The notes below the pieces were generated by a model. The model did no database searches and was not told the DNA's origin. It saw only the letters and a list, made by a program, of their open reading frames with translations. This document shows, in pieces, positions 52,559-62,090 of a stretch of DNA of 64,000 nt (position 1 is the first letter of the stretch; each line of letters starts with the position of its first letter). The translations under genes were made by a program, and so were the position numbers. This stretch comes from Undibacterium sp. KW1 (lineage in GTDB: Bacteria; Pseudomonadota; Gammaproteobacteria; Burkholderiales; Burkholderiaceae_D): positions 744,001 through 808,000 of the forward strand of contig NZ_AP018439.1 of the NCBI RefSeq assembly GCF_009937955.1, written 5' to 3'.

Positions 52559-54361
52559 ATGTCCATGCGTACCCAATACTGCGGCCTCACTACTGAGGAA
52601 TTACTCGGCCAAACCGTCAGCCTGTGTGGCTGGGTGCACCGTCGTCGCGATCACGGCGGCGTGATCTTCATCGACTTGCGCGACCGCGAAGGTCTGGTGC
52701 AGGTAGTTTGCGATCCTGACCGTGCTGATGTGTTCAAGGCTGCAGAATCTGTACGTAATGAATTCTGCCTGCGCATTACTGGCCTGGTACGTAGCCGTCC
52801 AGAAGGTACTGGCAACAGCAATCTGAAATCCGGCAAGATCGAAGTGCTGGCGCATGAAGTGGAAGTCTTGAATCCTTCCGTTACGCCTCCATTCCAGCTC
52901 GATGATGACAACCTGTCTGAAACCACACGCCTGACCCACCGCGTGCTGGACCTGCGTCGTCCGCAAATGCAAAACAACCTGCGCCTGCGTTACAAGGTAG
53001 CGATGGAAGTGCGCAAGTTCCTCGATGCAAATGGCTTTATCGATATCGAAACACCGATGCTGACCAAGTCCACGCCTGAAGGCGCTCGCGACTACCTGGT
53101 ACCATCCCGTGTCAACGCCGGCAACTTCTTTGCCTTGCCACAATCCCCGCAATTGTTCAAACAATTGCTGATGGTGGCTAACTTTGATCGTTACTACCAG
53201 ATCACCAAATGCTTCCGCGATGAAGACTTGCGCGCTGACCGCCAGCCAGAATTTACCCAGATCGATTGCGAAACTTCTTTCATGAATGAGCAAGAGATTC
53301 GCGACATGTTTGAAGGCATGATACGTCTGGTATTCAAGAACACGCTGGACATCGACCTGCCAAATCCTTTCCCTGTCATGGACTTCGCAGAAGCCATGGG
53401 CCTGTATGGTTCCGACAAACCAGACATGCGCGTCAAACTGCAATTCACAGAATTGACAGATGTGATGAAGGATGTTGACTTCAAAGTATTCGCCGGTGCT
53501 GCCAATATGGCCAATGGCCGTGTCGTTGGCTTGCGTGTACCAGGTGGCGCCAACATGCCACGTTCTGAAATTGATGCATACACACAATTCGTCGGTATCT
53601 ACGGCGCCAAAGGTCTGGCATACATCAAGGTCAATGAAAAAGCACAAGGCCGTGATGGTCTGCAATCTCCTATCGTCAAGAACATCCACGACGCTGCCTT
53701 GGCGCAAGTTCTGGAACGCACAGGCGTACAAGATGGCGACCTGATTTTCTTCGGTGCTGATAAAGCCAAAGTCGTCAATGACGCCATCGGCGCATTGCGC
53801 GTGAAGATAGGTCACAGCGAATTCGGCAAAGCCAATGGCTTGTTTGAAGATGTGTGGAAACCATTGTGGGTCATCGACTTCCCTATGTTTGAACATGATG
53901 AAGAAAACGACCGCTGGACCGCGACCCATCATCCATTCACGGCACCAAAAGACGGCCATGAAGATTTGATGGAAACTGACCCAGGCAAGTGTATCGCCAA
54001 AGCCTACGACATGGTCCTGAACGGTTGGGAACTCGGTGGTGGTTCTGTCCGTATCCACCGTGCTGATGTACAAAGCAAAGTATTCCGTGCCTTGAAGATC
54101 GATGATGCAGAAGCACAACTGAAGTTCGGCTTCTTGCTGGATGCCCTGCAATACGGCGCGCCTCCACACGGTGGTCTGGCATTTGGTCTGGATCGTATCG
54201 TCACCATGATGACAGGTGCAGAATCCATCCGTGACGTCATCGCTTTCCCGAAAACCCAGCGTGCCCAATGTCTGTTGACACAAGCACCGTCTGAAGTCGA
54301 CGAAAAGCAGTTGCGTGAACTGCACATCCGTTTGCGTGCAGCAGAGCCAAAACTCGCGTAA
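52559..54361 (+). CDS. aspS: aspartyl-tRNA synthetase
   Basis: A 600-residue class II synthetase of bacterial type: N-terminal OB-fold anticodon-binding domain ([23 protein letters not shown] split across 20-43), class II motif 1 near [15 protein letters not shown], motif 2 [18 protein letters not shown], the GAD insertion domain and motif 3 [14 protein letters not shown]. It charges tRNA-Asp with aspartate. Length matches E. coli AspRS (590). Confidence 0.97.
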   Translation: MSMRTQYCGLTTEELLGQTVSLCGWVHRRRDHGGVIFIDLRDREGLVQVVCDPDRADVFKAAESVRNEFCLRITGLVRSRPEGTGNSNLKSGKIEVLAHEVEVLNPSVTPPFQLDDDNLSETTRLTHRVLDLRRPQMQNNLRLRYKVAMEVRKFLDANGFIDIETPMLTKSTPEGARDYLVPSRVNAGNFFALPQSPQLFKQLLMVANFDRYYQITKCFRDEDLRADRQPEFTQIDCETSFMNEQEIRDMFEGMIRLVFKNTLDIDLPNPFPVMDFAEAMGLYGSDKPDMRVKLQFTELTDVMKDVDFKVFAGAANMANGRVVGLRVPGGANMPRSEIDAYTQFVGIYGAKGLAYIKVNEKAQGRDGLQSPIVKNIHDAALAQVLERTGVQDGDLIFFGADKAKVVNDAIGALRVKIGHSEFGKANGLFEDVWKPLWVIDFPMFEHDEENDRWTATHHPFTAPKDGHEDLMETDPGKCIAKAYDMVLNGWELGGGSVRIHRADVQSKVFRALKIDDAEAQLKFGFLLDALQYGAPPHGGLAFGLDRIVTMMTGAESIRDVIAFPKTQRAQCLLTQAPSEVDEKQLRELHIRLRAAEPKLA

Positions 54362-54414
54362 TTCTTGATCTCTAAAGCGGATGTACGAATGAAACTGAAA
54401 ACAATGAAAAGAGT

Positions 54415-55209
54415 ATGCAAGTGAATAACAAGACAGCCTTATTTTTATTGTTGAGCAGCAGTTTGTTACTCGCCGCTTGTGGAGAAAAGAAAACCGAGCT
54501 GGGCGAAGGTTCTTCTGAAGTGACAGGCGCTGCCGGTCCTGCTGGTGCCAAGGGCGCCAGCAAGACTCTGGTGAAATGCGATGCGCCGGTGGCGACCCTG
54601 TCACTGGTCGAGAACCCGAATGGCTATACCGTGAGCAGTCAGTACAACCTGCCGTCTTCACCCGTGCCTTTGATACGATTGCTGGCACAACAAAGCGGTT
54701 GCTTCCGCGTGGTGGATCGTTCGTCTGGTTTGAAGGCCGTGATACAGGAGCAGGAGCTCAAGGACCAGGGCATCATCCGTAAAAATTCTACGGTGTCCAA
54801 GGGCAAAGGCTATGAAGCGCAATACACGATTACCCCTAGCCTGACTTTTTCTGAAAGCAAGGCAGGTGGCGGTATTGGTGCCATCATGGGCATGATCCCT
54901 ATCCTCAGGAATTTTACTGGCTATGCCGAGAAGGTCAGCTTCAAGGAAGCACAGGTAGTTTTATTGTTGACCGATAATGAAACCACCGAGCAACTGGCAG
55001 CGGCAACCGGTTCAGCCAAGACGACAGATCTGGGCATGGGTGGCCTCAGCTTTGGTGCTGCGGGTGGTGGCTTTGGCGCAGGCTGGAGTAATACCAATGA
55101 AGCCAAGGTCATCGTTGCTGCCTTCCTGGATGCGCACAATAAGCTGGTGCCGCAAGTCCGGCAGTTGCAGGAAAAAGAAATGCCGCCAGCAGTGCCGGTG
55201 AAAAAGTAA
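54415..55209 (+). CDS. CsgG/HfaB-like outer-membrane lipoprotein
   Basis: A 264-residue lipoprotein: lipobox LLAAC with Cys at residue 22. It has a Gly-rich spacer and a CsgG-like domain (SSPVPLIRLLAQQSGCFRVVDRSSGLKAVIQEQ split over 80-112) with a middle Gly-rich hydrophobic loop (GGIGAIMGMIPILRN). CsgG-type proteins form curli secretion channels; here no curli genes are near, so only the fold family is suggested. The start is chosen by AAAAGAG; GTG at 54421 is possible. Confidence 0.75.
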   Translation: MQVNNKTALFLLLSSSLLLAACGEKKTELGEGSSEVTGAAGPAGAKGASKTLVKCDAPVATLSLVENPNGYTVSSQYNLPSSPVPLIRLLAQQSGCFRVVDRSSGLKAVIQEQELKDQGIIRKNSTVSKGKGYEAQYTITPSLTFSESKAGGGIGAIMGMIPILRNFTGYAEKVSFKEAQVVLLLTDNETTEQLAAATGSAKTTDLGMGGLSFGAAGGGFGAGWSNTNEAKVIVAAFLDAHNKLVPQVRQLQEKEMPPAVPVKK

Positions 55210-55246
55210 GTCTTCATTTGCGTTGTTATTTACTCGATCTGAAAAG

Positions 55247-55267
55247 GCCTGCTTTGCAGGCTTTTTT
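55247..55267 (+). terminator. intrinsic terminator after the lipoprotein gene
   Basis: GCCTGC-TTT-GCAGGC (55247-55261) followed by six T residues, and preceded by four A residues. It ends the lipoprotein transcript. Confidence 0.85.
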
Positions 55268-55495
55268 GCATTTTGCTGCATCGCATGAATTGTTGAAAGT
55301 TGACTAGTGTGCTGGCAGCGAGCCGATTAATTTGCTTTTCTTTGTTGTGGATCTATGGCGATGCAATAAAAATCCTTCAATGTAAACTCTTGTTTCCTTT
55401 AACAGCATAGCCAAAAAAAGCTGCTATAAAGAAACAAGTAGACCACATTGTGGTACTTGCACCGATGGTAAGTATTTACTTATAAGGGGATTAAG

Positions 55496-55978
55496 ATGGG
55501 ACGTTTTTCAGCAAAACTATTGCCAGCAATAATCGGTATGCTTGTATGTGCACCGTTCGCACAAGCAGCAGGTGAGCATGGAACTGAAGCCGAGGCGCAG
55601 GACATGGTCAAAAAAGCAGTTGCCCTGGTCAAATCAGCCGGGGCAGAAAAAGCCTACAAAGTCTTCACTGATCATCCCGATGGTGCATTCAAGGAAAAAG
55701 ACTTATATGTCTTCGTGTATGACTTTGAAGGCAATTGCCTGGCGCAGGGGGCGAATGCAAAAATGGTCGGCAAAAACCTCATGAGCATGAAAGATGTGGA
55801 TGGCAATGCCTTCATCAAAGGCATGATAGACCTGGTGAAAACCTCGTCCAAGGGCTGGTATGGTCCCTATAAGTTCAATAATCCAGCGACACAAAGCTAT
55901 GAACTTAAACGCTCTTACTGCGAACGTGGAGCCGGGGACAGCATGGTCTGTGTAGGAACTTACTTCGAGAAGAAATAA
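55496..55978 (+). CDS. secreted single-cache-domain protein
   Basis: A 160-residue exported protein: signal peptide MGRFSAKLLPAIIGMLVCAPFAQAA. The mature part is a small cache-type fold with DLYVFVYDFEGNCLAQGAN near residue 76, MSMKDVDGNAFIKG and a GWYGPYKFNNP motif, as in periplasmic sensor cache domains, but without a transmembrane or signalling part. Two Cys near the end (YCERGAGDSMVC) may form a disulfide. A good Shine-Dalgarno (AAGGGGA) precedes it. Confidence 0.8.
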   Translation: MGRFSAKLLPAIIGMLVCAPFAQAAGEHGTEAEAQDMVKKAVALVKSAGAEKAYKVFTDHPDGAFKEKDLYVFVYDFEGNCLAQGANAKMVGKNLMSMKDVDGNAFIKGMIDLVKTSSKGWYGPYKFNNPATQSYELKRSYCERGAGDSMVCVGTYFEKK

Positions 55979-56044
55979 GCCATACCGGGCAATCAGGAAA
56001 ATATACTTCCGGCCAGCGTTGCCATGTTGTGGTGACGCTCATTG

Positions 56045-56090
56045 ACGGCATTCTGTTGAGCTTATTGCTCAAGGAATGCCGTTTTACTTT
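56045..56090 (+). terminator. intrinsic terminator after the cache protein gene
   Basis: ACGGCATTC (56045-56053) pairs with GAATGCCGT (56074-56082); TTGAGC and GCTCAA form an inner stem. A T-rich tract follows. It ends the cache gene before nudB. Confidence 0.8.
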
Positions 56091-56166
56091 ACTGTATCAA
56101 ATATGGATGCGTCAAAGGGGTTAGAATGGTGGTTTTGAAAACTCCGGATCACCTGTTCGGCCTGGC

Positions 56167-56616
56167 ATGTCAACTTATAAAATCCCTGAATCTGTACTGG
56201 TAGTTATTTACACCGCTGCACTGGATGTACTCTTGCTGGAGCGTGCTGACAAGCCCGGGTTCTGGCAATCTGTCACAGGGTCGAAAGATGCCATCGACGA
56301 AGCCTGGCAAAGCACCGCCATCCGGGAAGTGGCAGAAGAAACTGGCATAGATGCCCTGCAACATGACTTGCAGGATTGGGGTTTGACCAATATATATGAG
56401 ATCTACCCGGTATGGCGTCATCGCTATGCCCCAGGCGTGACAAAAAATACCGAGCATGTGTTTGGCCTGTGTGTCAGCCCTGATGTTGTGGTCAGGCTGG
56501 CCCCGCGAGAACACTTGCAAGATCTATGGTTGCCCTGGCAGGAGGCAGCGGACAAGTGTTTTTCCGCATCGAATGCCGAAGCCATATTGCAACTACCGAA
56601 GCTGATGAAGGTTTAA
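56167..56616 (+). CDS. nudB: dihydroneopterin triphosphate diphosphatase
   Basis: A 149-residue Nudix hydrolase whose start YKIPESVLVVIYT resembles NudB. The Nudix box runs GSKDAIDEAWQSTAIREVAEE (box with one extra residue before REV), followed by TGID. NudB removes pyrophosphate from dihydroneopterin triphosphate in folate synthesis. Substrate confirmed only by family resemblance. It forms an operon with the EEP gene 19 bp downstream. Confidence 0.85.
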   Translation: MSTYKIPESVLVVIYTAALDVLLLERADKPGFWQSVTGSKDAIDEAWQSTAIREVAEETGIDALQHDLQDWGLTNIYEIYPVWRHRYAPGVTKNTEHVFGLCVSPDVVVRLAPREHLQDLWLPWQEAADKCFSASNAEAILQLPKLMKV

Positions 56617-56635
56617 CAAGCTAAAGGGAAGCACC

Positions 56636-57451
56636 ATGAAGCTGCGCATTGCCACCTACAATATTCACAAGGGCGTCAGTGCATTTGGCCGCAAGGCACG
56701 CATCCATGGCATCAAGGAAGCGATAGACTTGCTTGATGCAGACCTGGTTTTTTTGCAGGAAGTGCAGGGGCAACATGACCTGCATGCAGAAAACCACACA
56801 CTATGGCCGCAAGAGAGCCAGCATGATTTTCTGGCCGGGCAATCCCATGAAGCAGTGTATGGCATGAATGCGGTGTATGAACATGGCCATCATGGTAATG
56901 CCTTGCTGAGCCGTTATCCGATTGCCTCGTTTGTCAATCACGATGTCTCTGACCATGCCTATGAGCAACGCGGCATACTGCATGCCATCGTGCTGGTGGA
57001 TCAGGTTCAGGTACATTGCTTCGTCATCCACCTCGGCTTGTTTGCCGCCAGCCGACGCCGCCAGATACAGGCGCTGATACACACCATCAAGCGAGACCTT
57101 CCAGCCGATGCTCCGCTGGTGATCGCAGGTGATTTCAATGACTGGAGCCAGCGTCTGAGCCAGACCCTGTATCAGGAGCTGGGGGTGATTGAAGCCTTTG
57201 ATGTCGATGCCCAGCATACTGCATCCCGTTTTTCACTGAAGAATATGCGTAGCATGTTGAGCACAAAAAATGGTCGCCATGCCCGTACTTTCCCTGCAGG
57301 CCTGCCCTGGTTGTGTCTGGACCGCGTGTATCTGCGTGGCTTCAGGGTAGAAGAGGCGCAAGTCATGAAAGGGGCACCCTGGTCGACTTTGTCTGATCAT
57401 GTACCCATCACGGCCAGCCTGGAGTTGCTGGGACAGACTAAAAGCCCATGA
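56636..57451 (+). CDS. endonuclease/exonuclease/phosphatase family protein
   Basis: A 271-residue EEP-fold protein. Metal and catalytic motifs: TYNIHKGVS, FLQEVQGQ, GNALLSRYPI, VIHLGLFAASRRRQI, GDFNDW and LSDHVPITA. No signal peptide. In Burkholderiales it precedes clsB, overlapping it by four bases. The substrate (nucleic acid, phospholipid or other phosphoester) is unknown, but the link to cardiolipin synthase hints at lipid metabolism. Confidence 0.85.
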   Translation: MKLRIATYNIHKGVSAFGRKARIHGIKEAIDLLDADLVFLQEVQGQHDLHAENHTLWPQESQHDFLAGQSHEAVYGMNAVYEHGHHGNALLSRYPIASFVNHDVSDHAYEQRGILHAIVLVDQVQVHCFVIHLGLFAASRRRQIQALIHTIKRDLPADAPLVIAGDFNDWSQRLSQTLYQELGVIEAFDVDAQHTASRFSLKNMRSMLSTKNGRHARTFPAGLPWLCLDRVYLRGFRVEEAQVMKGAPWSTLSDHVPITASLELLGQTKSP

Positions 57452-58611
57452 GCAAACTGCATTTCATAGAAGGGAATGACGTTGAGCTCCTGCACAGTGG
57501 CGCACAGTTTTTCCCCGCCCTGATCCAGGCGATCAATCAGGCACAACATGAAGTCTATCTTGAGTCGTATATCTTCGCTGCTGACCAGACAGCACAAGCC
57601 GTGCAGGCGGCGCTGGTGCAGGCAGTGGCGCGTGGCGTGCAGGTCAGGGTGGTCATAGACTGGATAGGCAGTGACCGCCAGGCGGCACTGGCACTCACGC
57701 AAGGCTTTAATGAACAGGGAGTAGCCTGCCGCTGTTTTAATCCCTGGTTCAAGCGCGGCCTGGCACGCACCCATAGAAAAATCTGTGTGGTTGACAGGCA
57801 GCTTGCCATCGTTGGTGGCTTGAATATCATCGATGACAATATTGCCGACGACGGCTCTGGTATTACCCTGCCTTATCCGCGCTGGGACTTTGCCGTTACA
57901 GTCACCGGTCCCCTTGTTGCCTATATCCATCTCGAAGTGGAGTCACAATGGCGCAAACTGGGCAAACTGGGTTTGCGTACCCGTCTGGAATTGATGAAGC
58001 ACTTGCGTGCCGATGCCAAGGTCGCAGGCAAGCAAATCACCGCAGCGGCGCTGGTGGTGCGTGACAATCTGCGTAACCGCGCCACCATACAACGCGCCTA
58101 CCTGCAGGCGTTGGGCATGGCAAGGTCACGAGCGATCCTGGTGACGCCTTACTTTGCCCCTGGCAGAAAATTCCGCCGTGCCCTGGTGTCTGCCGCCACC
58201 CGTGGCGTCGATGTGGTGCTACTGCTAGGCGTTGGTCAGTTCGCGTTGCAGGACGCGGTATCTCAATCTTTTTACCCCAAATTGCTGGCGGCAGGTGTGC
58301 GCATCGTCGAATACCGCAAGACGCAACTGCACGCCAAAGTCGGTGTCATTGATGAAGACTGGGCGACGGTAGGCTCCAGCAATTTTGATGGCCTCAGCCT
58401 GTTCGTCAATCATGAGGCGAATGTCGTTATCCGCGACAAAACCTTTGCCGCCAGCCTCGCGCATGAGCTGGAGCTGGGCATTGCCGATGGGACGGAAATC
58501 CTTGCTGAAGATGTGCACAAAAAAGCCTGGTACAAGCGGGCCTGGTATGGCACAGCTTATCTGATCTATCGCGGCCTCATGCGCATCGTCACCTTTGGGC
58601 ATTACGGATGA
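57448..58611 (+). CDS. clsB: cardiolipin synthase B
   Basis: A 387-residue PLD-superfamily enzyme of the ClsB type. HKD motifs: THRKICVVDRQLAIVGGLN near residue 110 and HAKVGVIDEDWATVGSSNFDG near residue 294. It makes cardiolipin from phosphatidylglycerol. Unlike ClsA it has no N-terminal membrane helices. ATG overlaps the EEP stop by four bases and its stop overlaps the DUF429 ATG by four, so all three are coupled. Confidence 0.92.
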   Translation: MSKLHFIEGNDVELLHSGAQFFPALIQAINQAQHEVYLESYIFAADQTAQAVQAALVQAVARGVQVRVVIDWIGSDRQAALALTQGFNEQGVACRCFNPWFKRGLARTHRKICVVDRQLAIVGGLNIIDDNIADDGSGITLPYPRWDFAVTVTGPLVAYIHLEVESQWRKLGKLGLRTRLELMKHLRADAKVAGKQITAAALVVRDNLRNRATIQRAYLQALGMARSRAILVTPYFAPGRKFRRALVSAATRGVDVVLLLGVGQFALQDAVSQSFYPKLLAAGVRIVEYRKTQLHAKVGVIDEDWATVGSSNFDGLSLFVNHEANVVIRDKTFAASLAHELELGIADGTEILAEDVHKKAWYKRAWYGTAYLIYRGLMRIVTFGHYG

Positions 58612-59408
58612 AATTGCATGGCGTGGATTTCACCTCGGCACCATCGCGCCGTAAAGGCATTACGATCGCCAGCGGCCAGATGCAAGACGGTGTACTGCGC
58701 CTGGAATCCTTGCAAACACTGAGTGACTTCACTGTTTTTGATAACTGGCTCATGCAGGGTGGCCCCTGGCTGGCAGGTTTTGACTTGCCATTTTCGCTGC
58801 CGCGCGAACTGGTAGAGCATCTGCGCTGGCCAGCCAATTGGCCAGATTTGATGCGCCATCTGCAAACACAGACACGTGCTGAATTACGCCTGCAATTCAA
58901 GGCATTCTGCGATGCCCGCCCAAGCGGTAATAAATTTGCCCACAGGGCGACCGACATCCCAGCAGGCTCTTCACCCTCGATGAAATGGGTGAACCCACCC
59001 GTCGCCTATATGCTGCACGCAGGAGCCCCGCGTTTGCTGGATGCCGGTGTTAGTATCCCCGGCATGTATGAAGGCGACCCGCAACGCATCGCCCTCGAAG
59101 CTTACCCCGGCATGGTGGCACGCAGTATCACAAAAGCCTCGTATAAAAGCGATGACAAGAGCAAGCAAACACCAGAACGTCAGCAAGCACGCGAACTTAT
59201 TGTCACCGCTTTGGAAGCGGGAAACACACCGTGGAAAATCAAGCTGGACTTCGGCTGCTACAAAACAAAACTCATAGCAGACGGCAGCGCTGATTTGCTT
59301 GATGCCGTGCTGTGTATGCTACTGGCTGCCTGGGCCTGGCAGAGACGGGATCAGAATTATGGCTTGCCAGAATTTGATGTGCTGGAAGGCTGGATAGTTG
59401 GGGCTTGA
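58608..59408 (+). CDS. DUF429 (RNase H-fold) protein
   Basis: A 266-residue protein with the DUF429 signature: KLHGVDFTSAPSRRKGIT at the start, LAGFDLPFSLPRELVEHL and EAYPGMVARS. The DUF429 domain is an RNase H-like fold of unknown function, predicted to be a nuclease. The C-terminus ends GLPEFDVLEGWIVGA. ATGA overlap with clsB. A degraded copy of its last codons lies at 60443-60493. Confidence 0.85.
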   Translation: MKLHGVDFTSAPSRRKGITIASGQMQDGVLRLESLQTLSDFTVFDNWLMQGGPWLAGFDLPFSLPRELVEHLRWPANWPDLMRHLQTQTRAELRLQFKAFCDARPSGNKFAHRATDIPAGSSPSMKWVNPPVAYMLHAGAPRLLDAGVSIPGMYEGDPQRIALEAYPGMVARSITKASYKSDDKSKQTPERQQARELIVTALEAGNTPWKIKLDFGCYKTKLIADGSADLLDAVLCMLLAAWAWQRRDQNYGLPEFDVLEGWIVGA

Positions 59409-59416
59409 ATCATTCT

Positions 59417-60295
59417 CTATTTCCTCGTTCTTAATTCCAAAAAATACGAAGCAAAACCATACACAAGGCTTGCATACACCGCCAGTCTGGTATCAAAAAC
59501 GGCCAGCGCAAGTGCACCGCAGACGCAGCCTGCAGCACGGTATAAAGAATCTTCACCCCGTATTTTGGCCTGAAGTGCAGATGCCATTGCCGCTACAGCC
59601 AGTATGACAGCGCTGTATGTACACCAGTCGAGAAAATGTCCCGGATTGATATCAAAGACAGATGCTGCAAATGCTTCTTCGGTAAAACTTCCCTGTTTAT
59701 ATAAAAAGTTGAATAAACTGGAGAAATTAAAATTCAGGGGCGGCAGTGAAATCACATAATTTGTTGAGCAAATGATGAGCAGGGCCAGCGCAGCTTTGAA
59801 TAATGAAAATAAGCCCCAGACGCTGGGTTGTTTGCTCATCCATGCCAGACTGACAGGGTAGTTGTTTTGATTTGCTGGTGAGAACAGGTTTTTCAAGCTC
59901 ATGAACATGCCCAGGCTGGTGAGTAGCATGAATACAAGATATACGAGGTTTTGCGTTGAATGCCGAGCATCCTGAAACCAGGGCTGCGCATACAACATGC
60001 CTAGTATCAGAGCAGTGATTGCGGCAACTATAAATCCTGCGTATTTGCTTTTTTGTGGCTTGCGCACCAGCACCGCCCAGATATGCAGCGAAGGTGTACA
60101 CAATGTATAGGAACCCAGCAATAAGAACAGCATGAACAGGAACTGCATGCTAAATGCACCCAGACTCAGCCCCTGGCCATAAAGACATGTAGTCACAGCC
60201 GCAAGTAACCAGGTAAGCGGCGCAAACATGGGGGCCAGCAAATAGGCTTGAAAGGGGATTTGCCGCGCACTGTCATCGTGGTGATCATTCGGCAT
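59417..60295 (-). CDS. uncharacterised integral membrane protein
   Basis: A 292-residue protein with about seven hydrophobic segments and a short charged N-terminus. No family recognised. It lies in the accessory region between DUF429 and the Thg1-like operon, and is convergent with DUF429 at a distance of eight bp. A Met at 60295 is the start; the upstream has no convincing ribosome binding site. Confidence 0.65.
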   Translation of the reverse strand: MPNDHHDDSARQIPFQAYLLAPMFAPLTWLLAAVTTCLYGQGLSLGAFSMQFLFMLFLLLGSYTLCTPSLHIWAVLVRKPQKSKYAGFIVAAITALILGMLYAQPWFQDARHSTQNLVYLVFMLLTSLGMFMSLKNLFSPANQNNYPVSLAWMSKQPSVWGLFSLFKAALALLIICSTNYVISLPPLNFNFSSLFNFLYKQGSFTEEAFAASVFDINPGHFLDWCTYSAVILAVAAMASALQAKIRGEDSLYRAAGCVCGALALAVFDTRLAVYASLVYGFASYFLELRTRK

Positions 60296-60442
60296 CTGTT
60301 ATTCGCCATTGCATTAGATACATACAAGATATGTCCACTTGCTATAATTCATAGAGCGCAAGGCATTTACTGATGTCTTGAGTGTTGTTTTGTGGAGTAT
60401 TACTCTTAGTGATGCTTCTAATTTATATAGCTATTCACTTAA

Positions 60443-60493
60443 GCTCAACATAGGCTGCGGAACCACGGCTTACCAGAATTCGATGTGCTTGAA
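60443..60493 (+). pseudogene. degraded C-terminal fragment of a second DUF429 gene
   Basis: Codons 60461-60493 read NHGLPEFDVLE against the DUF429 end NYGLPEFDVLE at 59355-59387; 27 of 33 bases match and only one difference changes an amino acid. Weaker resemblance (AQHRLR, compare AWQRRDQ) extends to 60443. A stop just upstream (60440) and the loss of the last residues show it is a remnant. Confidence 0.75.
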
Positions 60494-60517
60494 TGTGAAA
60501 CCCGAAGCTCAGTTTGT

Positions 60518-61291
60518 TTATTCGCCTGTGCAGCTCTCATCAGAGATTTTCAGGTGTTCTAGTTTCACCAGCTGAATTTCGGTACAGCGAAAAATAGTCG
60601 AATGGCCAAAAAAGTCATTTAGTTTCACTTCAAAATACTCCCGTTGGCCCACTCTTTTCCTGCTGACGGACATCGCTGGCGGGATTGTTTCTTGTAACTC
60701 TGTGACTTGTAGATTCGCATTTTTCAAAATAAAGCTAGCGGACCATCGCGCAATCAGTTTACGTTCAAATCTTTCCTCGTCGAGATAGTCGCACACGAAC
60801 TGTTCCAGCAGCATAGAAAATTCTGCGAAGTATGTTCCTATGTGCGGGTTGTATTGTTTTATGGGAAATTCTGTAAAACTACAATCGGATAAATTTGGAG
60901 AATAGCCCAATATATCTTGCAATAAATCGCCACCTTGAATGAACGTAACTCCTTCAATACCATTTGGAAACGGTATTGGATGATTGACTTCTTTCCCTAT
61001 AAAATTGCCTGCCTCAAGTACTTCTATGACTTTCTCCATTTCCTTGGATTTATCTACATAAAAGTTTGTTCCCACCACAAAACTCACCAAAGAACCATGT
61101 TTCTGAAAGCGTTGAATATCTTCAAGTATGCCTTGCTTTACCTCCAGCGGAGCATTTGAGAAGAAGCTCGCCTGACCAGTTTTCGCGATGCACTCTTCAC
61201 ATAAAGATATTAAGTTGCACAATATGGCTTCACCTCTTTCCCATAAATCTAGCCAGTAGTTCATCTGCTCTTGATAGGATTCTTGAGTCAT
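60518..61291 (-). CDS. uncharacterised protein, probable third gene of the Thg1-like operon
   Basis: A 257-residue soluble protein; residues 1-60 are helical and rich in acidic and aromatic residues. No domain recognised. ATG at 61291 is preceded by AGGA with good spacing. It begins 31 bp after the Thg1-like stop on the same strand. Its DNA is visibly more AT-rich than the flanks, suggesting recent transfer. It might be a tRNA-repair partner or a defence component; unproven. Confidence 0.6.
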   Translation of the reverse strand: MTQESYQEQMNYWLDLWERGEAILCNLISLCEECIAKTGQASFFSNAPLEVKQGILEDIQRFQKHGSLVSFVVGTNFYVDKSKEMEKVIEVLEAGNFIGKEVNHPIPFPNGIEGVTFIQGGDLLQDILGYSPNLSDCSFTEFPIKQYNPHIGTYFAEFSMLLEQFVCDYLDEERFERKLIARWSASFILKNANLQVTELQETIPPAMSVSRKRVGQREYFEVKLNDFFGHSTIFRCTEIQLVKLEHLKISDESCTGE

Positions 61292-61322
61292 TTTTTTTCC
61301 TGATAAATTTGATGATGCAAGA

Positions 61323-62090
61323 TCAAGTACTTTGGCTGCTTATAAGATGCCACAAGAATTCACTATATTCGTCCCCTTGCGGCAATTCATAGTCTGTCTT
61401 CAAGACTTTTCTTGTGCTGATGACTTCTTTAATTTCTTTAGGGTTAAAGCCAATTTTTTCTTCTTCGACCATATACAAACCAGTACCGCGCTTTTGCCAT
61501 AGTGGCAGAGTCTTGAAATTGATCTCCCTGCTGTGCAGCAAAGCTTCTTTTTCAGCCAGTGACTTGCCTTCTATGAAGCTGGTGGTCTCGTTTTGCGATT
61601 TACCTTCTTTCCTGAGCTGCCAGTAGCAATGCGCATTCAAGGCATTTCTGTTGGCATCTTCATTGCGCCAGCGAAAATAATCAACGACCAGATTCTGAGT
61701 GGGTAGCTGGCAGATGCGACAATCGAAGGCAGCAATTTGGCCCAGCATGAGGCTGAATTTGGCAGAGGCTTCACCCGCCAACAGGGAATTGTATTTTCTT
61801 AATTTGCGGCCAAAGGCATTGATATGCAGGTCAAACAGCAAGGAAATTTCATCGCTCTGGTTATAGGCATAGATAACTTTGAAGCCGCAATTCATCAGGT
61901 GCTTGCAGGTTTCTACCATCAGGTCACGAAACCTGATGTCAAACGGTGCTTCAAACGCGCACGTTTCTTTGGTCAGGCGGGTAAAGCTGCGGCCATCAAT
62001 GCGGGCAATCATATACGTTCCGGTGGGGACGTAATCATCATGCGCTGTTTCATAGCCGCGCATGAGTTTTTCCAGTTCATCAAACTTCAT
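61323..62090 (-). CDS. Thg1-like 3'-5' RNA polymerase (tRNA(His) guanylyltransferase family)
   Basis: A 255-residue protein of the Thg1 superfamily, which adds nucleotides to the 5' end of RNA in the 3'-5' direction. Metal ligands are Asp32 in IARIDGRSFTRLT and Asp80-Glu81 in AYNQSDEISLLFD. The bacterial Thg1-like branch usually repairs 5'-truncated tRNAs with a template rather than adding G-1. ATG at 62090 overlaps the kinase stop (ATGA), preferred over a TTG at 62099. Confidence 0.9.
   Translation of the reverse strand: MKFDELEKLMRGYETAHDDYVPTGTYMIARIDGRSFTRLTKETCAFEAPFDIRFRDLMVETCKHLMNCGFKVIYAYNQSDEISLLFDLHINAFGRKLRKYNSLLAGEASAKFSLMLGQIAAFDCRICQLPTQNLVVDYFRWRNEDANRNALNAHCYWQLRKEGKSQNETTSFIEGKSLAEKEALLHSREINFKTLPLWQKRGTGLYMVEEEKIGFNPKEIKEVISTRKVLKTDYELPQGDEYSEFLWHLISSQST

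Noticed and set aside
52601..54688. A 695-codon open frame on the minus strand
   Set aside because: It lies exactly antisense to aspS and its sequence is composition-driven (Gln/His/Val/Phe-rich without domain). The plus strand gene is certain.
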